From: Okapia johnstoni
Taxonomy: Eukaryota; Chordata; Mammalia; Artiodactyla; Giraffidae
Direction of reading: 5' to 3'
DNA: 64,000 nucleotides
NCBI GenBank assembly: GCA_024291935.2
Contig: JAGTYA010000024.1
Span: 6,696,001-6,760,000 of the forward strand
A program made the position numbers and the translations under genes. Below the pieces are notes generated by a model. The model saw only the letters and a program-made list of their open reading frames with translations, did no database searches and was not told where the DNA came from. Positions 58,788-64,000 of this stretch are shown piece by piece. Within the stretch, counting starts at the first letter, position 1. Every line of letters starts with the position of its first letter.

Positions 58788-58965
58788 AACAGGCAGGAGG
58801 AGAAGGGGACGACAGAGGATGAGATGGTTGGATAACATCACCAACTCAATGGATATGAATTTGAGTAAACTCCGGGAGATAGTAAAGGACAGGAAAGCCT
58901 GGCGTGCTGCAGTTCAAGGGGTCGCAGAGTCCGACCGACGGAACTTAGCGACCGAACAACAACAA
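58788..58965 (+). mobile_element. BovB 3' terminal fragment joined to a CHR SINE
   Basis: It starts at aggaggagaaggggacgaca and runs to the BovB end, with an ACAACAACA tail. The left side abuts the CHR SINE at 58624-58787 without visible TSD. Confidence 0.85.
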
Positions 58966-59269
58966 ACCCCTACACAGTATCAGTAACACAATTTGGGATT
59001 CTCAGCGGTGGATCGCTTCTATTATAAGACTTAGCTTTCTAGAAGCCACTAGGTTTCTGGTTTCTCTATAAAGCAGGTCCTTCTACTAATGGACGTCTGC
59101 TTTCAACTTTTGTTTTCAGCAGAAGTAAAACATGGATGTGAGGGGAATAGGGGGCGGTTGGATGAACTACCGCAGGCATTTTCTGCGTGCTGTGATGAAG
59201 AGGCTGCTCGCTGCCCTAGAAATCACTTTCTCTCCTCCGAGATTCTAGAGGTATGTGAACTACCCTTCT

Positions 59270-59400
59270 GGCCATTCGCATAACGTCGCGGGCCGGACAA
59301 AATGGCGGGAACGTCTCTCGGCTCTGGGCTGGTCGTTCCCATACGGCGTCTCGCAGCATGCGCCGCCCGCCGCGTGTAAGAGAAGCTGGGGACACTTTTC
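59270..59400 (-). promoter_or_regulatory. PHACTR4: CpG-dense segment, likely PHACTR4 upstream promoter and non-coding exon 1
   Basis: About 18 CpG dinucleotides fall within about 130 bp, in a window otherwise strongly CpG-depleted, as expected for an unmethylated promoter. It contains an AAAATGGCGGGAA block near 59299 (YY1-like, overlapping an E2F-like GGCGGGAA) and a CATGCGCC half-site resembling NRF1. It lies about 22 kb upstream of the MEDPF exon on the minus strand, which fits a TATA-less housekeeping promoter for PHACTR4. I could not find a convincing minus-strand splice donor; the best is a weak AAGG|GTAGTT near 59258. The plus strand has an ATGGCGGGAACG frame running into a good GTAAGAG donor near 59380, so bidirectional use cannot be excluded. 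A young Bov-tA sits only 135 bp to the right. Confidence 0.5.
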
Positions 59401-59534
59401 CTGGTCCGGAGGAGGACAAAGGCATTGGGACTTGGGAGGAGGGAGTTCAATGCTGGGCTTCAGCGAGCGCTCAGGGTGCAGGTGTGCTGTTACAGAAATC
59501 TGTGTCCAGCCCCTGTCCGGCTGAATTTCAATTA

Positions 59535-59741
59535 TGAAGTGAAGTCGCTCAGTCGTGTCCGACTCTGTGCGACCCCATGGCCTGTAGCCTACCAGGTTCC
59601 TCCGTCCATGAGATTTTCCAGGCAGGAGTACTGGAGTGGGTTACCATTTCCTTCTCCAAGAGATCTTCCCGACCCAGGGATTGAACCCTGGTCTCCGGCA
59701 TTGTAGACAGACGCTTTACCGTCTGAGCCACCAAGGAAGCC
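59535..59741 (-). mobile_element. Bov-tA SINE, perfect TSD, next to the CpG segment
   Basis: AATTTCAATTA at 59524-59534 and 59742-59752. Low divergence from the family consensus points to a young insertion. Confidence 0.95.
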
Positions 59742-59752
59742 AATTTCAATTA

Positions 59753-60074
59753 CCATCTCCCCAAAGTGGCGGGGCTGGGGGTGGGGGTGCAACAAAACTA
59801 TTGAGGGTCAGTTTGAAATGCAGTACACTTAAAAGCAAGTTACCCTCAATTTTGTGCATAAGGAAGAAACCCAGGACTCATTTTTATTATCTCCTTCAGC
59901 CGCTTAAGTCCAGTCATCAGTTCCTTATCAGTTTTCCTACTACTATCTAGGGGAACGCACCATCACCTTTCCAAATTTCTTTAGTTTCAGGCCTCCAGGC
60001 AGTCGACACCCTTCAAACACCTTCCTTCCCACAGTGGCCAGAGGATCTTTCTAAATGCCAAACCCATTGTGTCA
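59753..60074. other. Unrecognised flank sequence
   Basis: A G-rich patch (ggggctgggggtgggggtg, about 59770) is the only notable point. Confidence 0.4.
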
Positions 60075-60803
60075 CAAACCAAGTTAGACCTAAATGTAAA
60101 ACTTAGAGCTACAAAACTTCTAGAGTAAAATACAGGAGAAAAGCCATGTGACTTTCAAACACACAATATAGAAGACAAATTGATAAACTGCACATCATCA
60201 GAATTAACACTTCTGCTTTTTAAAACACAGTTATAAAAATGAAAAGGCAAGCCAAAGACCTGGGTGAAATGGTAGCAAAACCTATAGCCAACAAAGGACT
60301 AGTATCTAGAACACACAAAGAACTCTTTCAACTCAAGTCTCTTTCAACTCAAGACAAACAGCCTAGTTAAAAAAGAAAAAAGATTTGAACAGAGACACTT
60401 TATCAAAGATGATAAATTAATGACAAATGCATAAAAGATGTTAAGGAAATGCAAATTAAAACCACAGTAAGATAATGTTACAGGCTCACTGAAATGGCTA
60501 ACATTAACAAGACTGGCAGTTATCAAGTGTTAACAAGACTGTAGCGCAACGGGAATTCTCATTCATTGCTGGTGGGATTGTAAGATGATACAGCCACTCT
60601 GAGAAACAGTCTGGCAGTTTCTTTAAAAATTAAATATACATCTACCATATGGCTCAACTATTTACCTACCTTAGGTATTTATGCAAGAAAATGAAAGCGT
60701 ACATGTGCAGAAAGACTTGAAGGTGAATGTTCACAACAGCTTTATTTGTAACTAGCCAAAGACTGGAAACAACTCAAAAGTCCTCCAAAAGGTAAATAGA
60801 AGG

Positions 60804-60985
60804 ACTTCCCTGGTGGTCCAGTGGCTGAGACTCCATGCATCCAATGCAGAGGGTCCAGGTTCAATCCCTGGTCAGGGAACTAGATCTGACATGTTACAAC
60901 TAAGAGTTCTCATCTGCAACTGAAAGATCCTGAGTGCCACAACTAAGACGAGGCACAGCCAAGTAAATACATGTATATTTTAAAG
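60804..60985 (+). mobile_element. CHR SINE nested in L1
   Basis: aggacttccctggtggtcca through gaggcacagccaagtaaata. Confidence 0.84.
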
Positions 60986-60991
60986 TAAATG

Positions 60992-61303
60992 GGCATTTCC
61001 CTGATGGTACAGTGAATAAGAATCTCCCTGCCAATGCAGGGGACAGGGGTTCGATCCCTGGTCTGGGAAGATTCCATATGCTGCATAGCAACTAAACCTG
61101 GATGCCACAACTATGGAGCCTACATCCTGCAGCTACTGAAGTCTGTGTGCCCAGAGCCTGCACTCAGCAACGAGAGAAGGCCTTGTAATGAGAAGCCCTT
61201 GCACCGTAACTGGAGAATACCCCGCTTCTCTGCAACAGAGAAAAGCCAGCACAGCAACAAAGACTCAGCACAACCAAAACATAAATAAATACATTTATAA
61301 TAA
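60992..61303 (+). mobile_element. CHR SINE, long form, nested in L1
   Basis: gggcatttccctgatggtac through cagcacaaccaaaacataaa. AAAGTAAATG just before and just after (about 60982 and 61307) is the TSD. Confidence 0.86.
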
Positions 61304-61762
61304 AAAAGTAAATGAATATTTATACAATGGAATACTCTTCAGTAATAAAAAGGAGTGAGCTACTAATACATATGACTTAATGATGAATCTTAAAATAATT
61401 ACTGAGTGAAAGAAGTCAGACATAAAAGAGTATATCTGATATGGTTACATTTACATAAATTCTAGGAATTATCCTGAAAAAAAGCAGAATAAGTGGTTGC
61501 CTGGGGCCAAAGAAGCAGGAGCACAACAGGGTGGGATAATAAAGGAATTGAGGAAACTTTTTGGGTGATAGGTGTTGACTGAAAAAAAATGCACAACATG
61601 AAAGTTGACATTAATGTTGTATTTGGTGGAAAAAACTGAGGACTTAACCCTGGGACACAATATCTCAGATAACTCTGAGGGACTGTTCTAAAGAGGCAAG
61701 GAGGGAGCCAGGATATACAGGAGTTTTTGCAACAAAGACTGAATAGTGGGAACATCAAAAGA

Positions 61763-62848
61763 TTCAGTTCAGTTCAATTCAGTTCAGTCACTCAGTCGTG
61801 CCCAACTCTTTGCAACCCCGTGGGCTGCAGCACCCCAGGCTTCCCTGTCCATCACCATTTCCTGGAGCTTGCTCAAGCTTCTGTCCATCGAGTCGGTGAT
61901 ACCATCCAACCGTCTCATCGTCTGTTGTCCCCTTCTCCTGCCTTCAATCTTTTCCAGCATCAGGGTCTTTTCTAATAAGTTAGTTCTTTGCATCAGGTGG
62001 TCAAAGTATTGGAGCTTCAGCTTCAGCCCTTCCAATGAATATTCAGAACTGATTTCCTTTATGATTGACTGGTTTGATCTCCTTGCTGTCCAAAGGACTC
62101 TCAAGAGTCTTCTGCAACACCATGGTTCAAAAGCATCAATTCTTCCGTGCTCTGCTTTCTTTACAGTTCAACTCTCACATCCATATATGACTACTGGAAA
62201 AAACATAGCTTTGACTAGATGAACCTTTGTCGGCAGAGTAATGTCTCTGCTTTTTAGTATGCTATCTAGGTTGGTCATAACTTTTCTTCCAAGGAGTGAA
62301 TGCCTTTTAATTTCATGGCAGCAGTCACTATCTGCAGTGATTTTGGAGCCCAAGGAAAGAAAGTCTCTCACTGTTTCCATTGTTTCCCCATCTATTTGCC
62401 ATGAAGTGATGGGAATGGATGCCATGATCTTAGTTTTCTGAATGTTGAGTTTTAAGCCAACTTTTTCACTCTCCTCTTTCACTTTCATCAAGAAGCTCTT
62501 TAGTTCTTCTTCACTTTCTTCCATAAGGGTGGTTTCATCTGCATATCTGAGGTTATTGATATTTCTCCTGGCAATCTTGATTCCAGCTTGTGCTTCATCC
62601 AGTCCGGCATTTAGCATGATTTACTCTGTATATAAGTTAAATAAGTAAGGTGACAATATACAGCCTTGACGTACTCCTTTTCCAATTTGCAACCAGTCCG
62701 TTATTCCATGTCTGGCTCTATTGCTTCTTGACCTGCATATTGATTTCTCAGGAGGCAGGTAAGGTGGTCTGGTATTCCCATCTCTTTAAAAAATGTTCAG
62801 TTTGTGGTTATCCACACAGTTAAAGGCTTTATCGTAGTCAATGAAATA
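61763..62848 (-). mobile_element. BovB LINE, 5'-truncated
   Basis: Reverse orientation from the GTTCAGTTCAATTC tail to the RT domain (the 149-codon frame 62168-62617 carries RYADETT in place of YADDTT). A second frame, 61784-62104, encodes the C-terminus. The RT frame breaks at the left and near 62640. Imperfect flanks atcaaaagatt and atcaagatt suggest a TSD. It splits an L1. Confidence 0.93.
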
Positions 62849-63205
62849 ATCAAGATTACTGTTAATTAAAGAAAGTCAGATGTCCCAAGGAATTTAGTGG
62901 TTTACTACATATGGGAAGATGAAAGAGTTTGGGCCCACTGAAATCATTTCTTTGATCAGCACTTCAGGTTTCTAGGGCTAGCATCCTGTGCTTTCTCATC
63001 CTGAGTTGCCTCAGGGTGCTAGATGGCTGGCGGGCATCCTGTCTCTATTCTGAGTTCCCTCGGGGCTCACCATCCAGGAGACTTGATGGCAGCAACATCC
63101 TTTGTTCACTGATATGGCAGGCAATAGTTTTCATTCACACAGGTGTGTTAACTTTCTTGATTGTGGTTATGGTTTCAAAGGTATATGATGAATTTTAAAT
63201 AAAGA

Positions 63206-63305
63206 TAAACTGGGAATTCTGACTCTGGGGCTTTCACTGTCTAGGGTGCAGGTTCAATCGTTGGTGGAGAAGCTGAGATCCCCCAAGCCTCACAGTTTTG
63301 GGAGG
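63206..63305 (+). mobile_element. CHR-like SINE fragment in L1
   Basis: gggaattctgactctggggc through gctgagatcccccaagcctc. Diverged. Confidence 0.55.
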
Positions 63306-63434
63306 GGGTGATAAAACAACTCATCAAACTGTGTGCTTTAAATATATGCTGTTTATTGTTTGCCAATCATATGCCATTAAACCTGAAAAATAATATAATA
63401 AAAAATTGTTTTAAAAAAAGAAAAACTTCTTCAG

Positions 63435-63640
63435 TGGCTTCCCAGTACCCTAGGACAAAAGCAAAAGTCAGGAGATGTGGATTCAATCCCTGGGTTGGGA
63501 AGATCCCCTGGAGAAGGAAATGGCAACCCACTCCAGTATTCTTGCCTGGGAAATCCCATGGAGAGAGGAGCCTAGCCGGCTACAGTCCATGGGGTCACAA
63601 AGAGTCGGACATGACTGAGCGACTAAGCGTACACAATAAT
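63435..63640 (+). mobile_element. Bov-tA SINE
   Basis: agtggcttcccagtacccta through gacatgactgagcgactaag. The head is diverged. Confidence 0.88.
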
Positions 63641-64000
63641 GGTGGTAACAGAAGTAGTAATAGTAATAATGAAACCGCTAGTTTTTCTTGAACATCTGCC
63701 ATGAACCAGCTATTTTACATATGTCTTAATTAGAATTTCCCCCAGAAAACCGAACCCAAGACAACTGCTAGTTGCTGATAATTTACTTGGAACATGATCT
63801 CAAGGATTTAATGTAAAAATAAAGAGTAACATAGGGAAAGAAGAAGAGTCAACACAAAAATTCATTACCAAGATGTTCACTGCTGCGGATGCCTGGGGCT
63901 AGATCCTACCAATGTCATCTGAGGATTTCCTAGAATGCTTCTCAGTGTAGTCCACCTGAGCACTGCCACAAAGAAGCATTTATCCATTGATTCCCATCCC
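63641..64000. other. Unrecognised sequence at the right edge
   Basis: A short AAT/AGT-rich run at 63650-63670; otherwise nothing identified. Confidence 0.4.

Larger units (their letters stand above)
60075..63410 (+). mobile_element. L1 3' portion split by several later insertions
   Basis: L1 segments run in order: 60075-60803 (ORF2 end), 61305-61760 (3' UTR) and about 63140-63205 plus 63305-63410 (attgtggttatggtttcaaag and the tttaaatatatgctgtttattg end). Insertions between them are two CHR SINEs (60804, 60992), a BovB (61763) and a CHR fragment (63206). I could not place the part at 62850-63140; it may be another repeat. Confidence 0.7.

Noticed and set aside
59003..59014. Short match to the start of 5.8S rRNA (agcggtggatc)
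   Set aside because: Only about 11-12 bases agree and the following bases diverge at once; chance.
59298..59380. Plus-strand frame beginning ATGGCGGGAACG with a GTAAGAG donor, resembling a mitochondrial targeting peptide
   Set aside because: It matches no protein I know, and the gene in this region runs on the other strand. Kept only as a note under the CpG segment.
7736..63640. tRNA-like heads of Bov-tA and CHR elements as tRNA genes
   Set aside because: They are SINE promoters derived from tRNA, lack a mature tRNA fold and 3' end, and occur in dozens of dispersed copies.
1..64000. CRISPR arrays, bacterial operons, riboswitches, phage or plasmid functions
   Set aside because: No spaced direct-repeat array or prokaryotic gene layout exists; the window is a repeat-rich mammalian gene region.

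Overview
The window is nuclear DNA from a bovid ruminant (cattle, or a close relative such as buffalo, sheep or goat). The evidence is the repeat content: about twelve BovB (RTE-type) LINE fragments, about twenty Bov-tA/BOV-A SINEs, about twenty-seven CHR-type tRNA-derived SINEs, a 3' end of the young ruminant L1, and a BTMAR1/Hsmar1-like mariner. Species cannot be fixed from sequence alone. Nothing bacterial, organellar or CRISPR-like is present.

The only protein-coding gene I can support is PHACTR4 (phosphatase and actin regulator 4) on the minus strand. Two alternative first coding exons are visible. One encodes MGQADISRPVNPDGV plus one base (donor at 6929/6930). The other encodes MEDPF plus one base (36852-36905). 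Both stop in phase 1 with a G, so both can join the same downstream exon, which lies left of base 1. The window is therefore the 5' part of PHACTR4, read right to left. A CpG-dense segment at 59270-59400 is the best candidate for its upstream promoter and non-coding first exon.

The rest is intron or 5' flank filled with transposable elements. 1-7.7 kb: CHR SINEs and unrecognised sequence around the short-isoform exon. 7.7-17 kb: Bov-tA, BovB, a MIR, a compound CA microsatellite, and a dead mariner that carries a 42-nt piece of 5S rRNA. 17-32 kb: mostly unrecognised DNA with a 1.65-kb antisense BovB, L2, MIR and a decayed L1. 32-38 kb: two copies of one hAT family, more SINEs, the MEDPF exon, and a 62-bp direct duplication of intron next to that exon. 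38-45 kb: relics of an ERVL/ERV3-type endogenous retrovirus interrupted by BovB and Bov-tA. 46.1-46.6 kb: an RPL23A processed pseudogene. 47-55 kb: L1 pieces, an uninterrupted BovB reverse-transcriptase-to-C-terminus reading frame, and a near-full-length but broken BovB. 55-64 kb: L2, CHR, the CpG segment, and an L1 split by several later insertions.

I see no unknown multi-gene system. The most unusual items are the 5S rRNA fragment with a target-site duplication, the intron block that replaced the core of a SINE, and a break point shared by four BovB copies. Family names for repeats were assigned by eye from remembered consensus sequences, so boundaries without a stated target-site duplication (TSD) are approximate.
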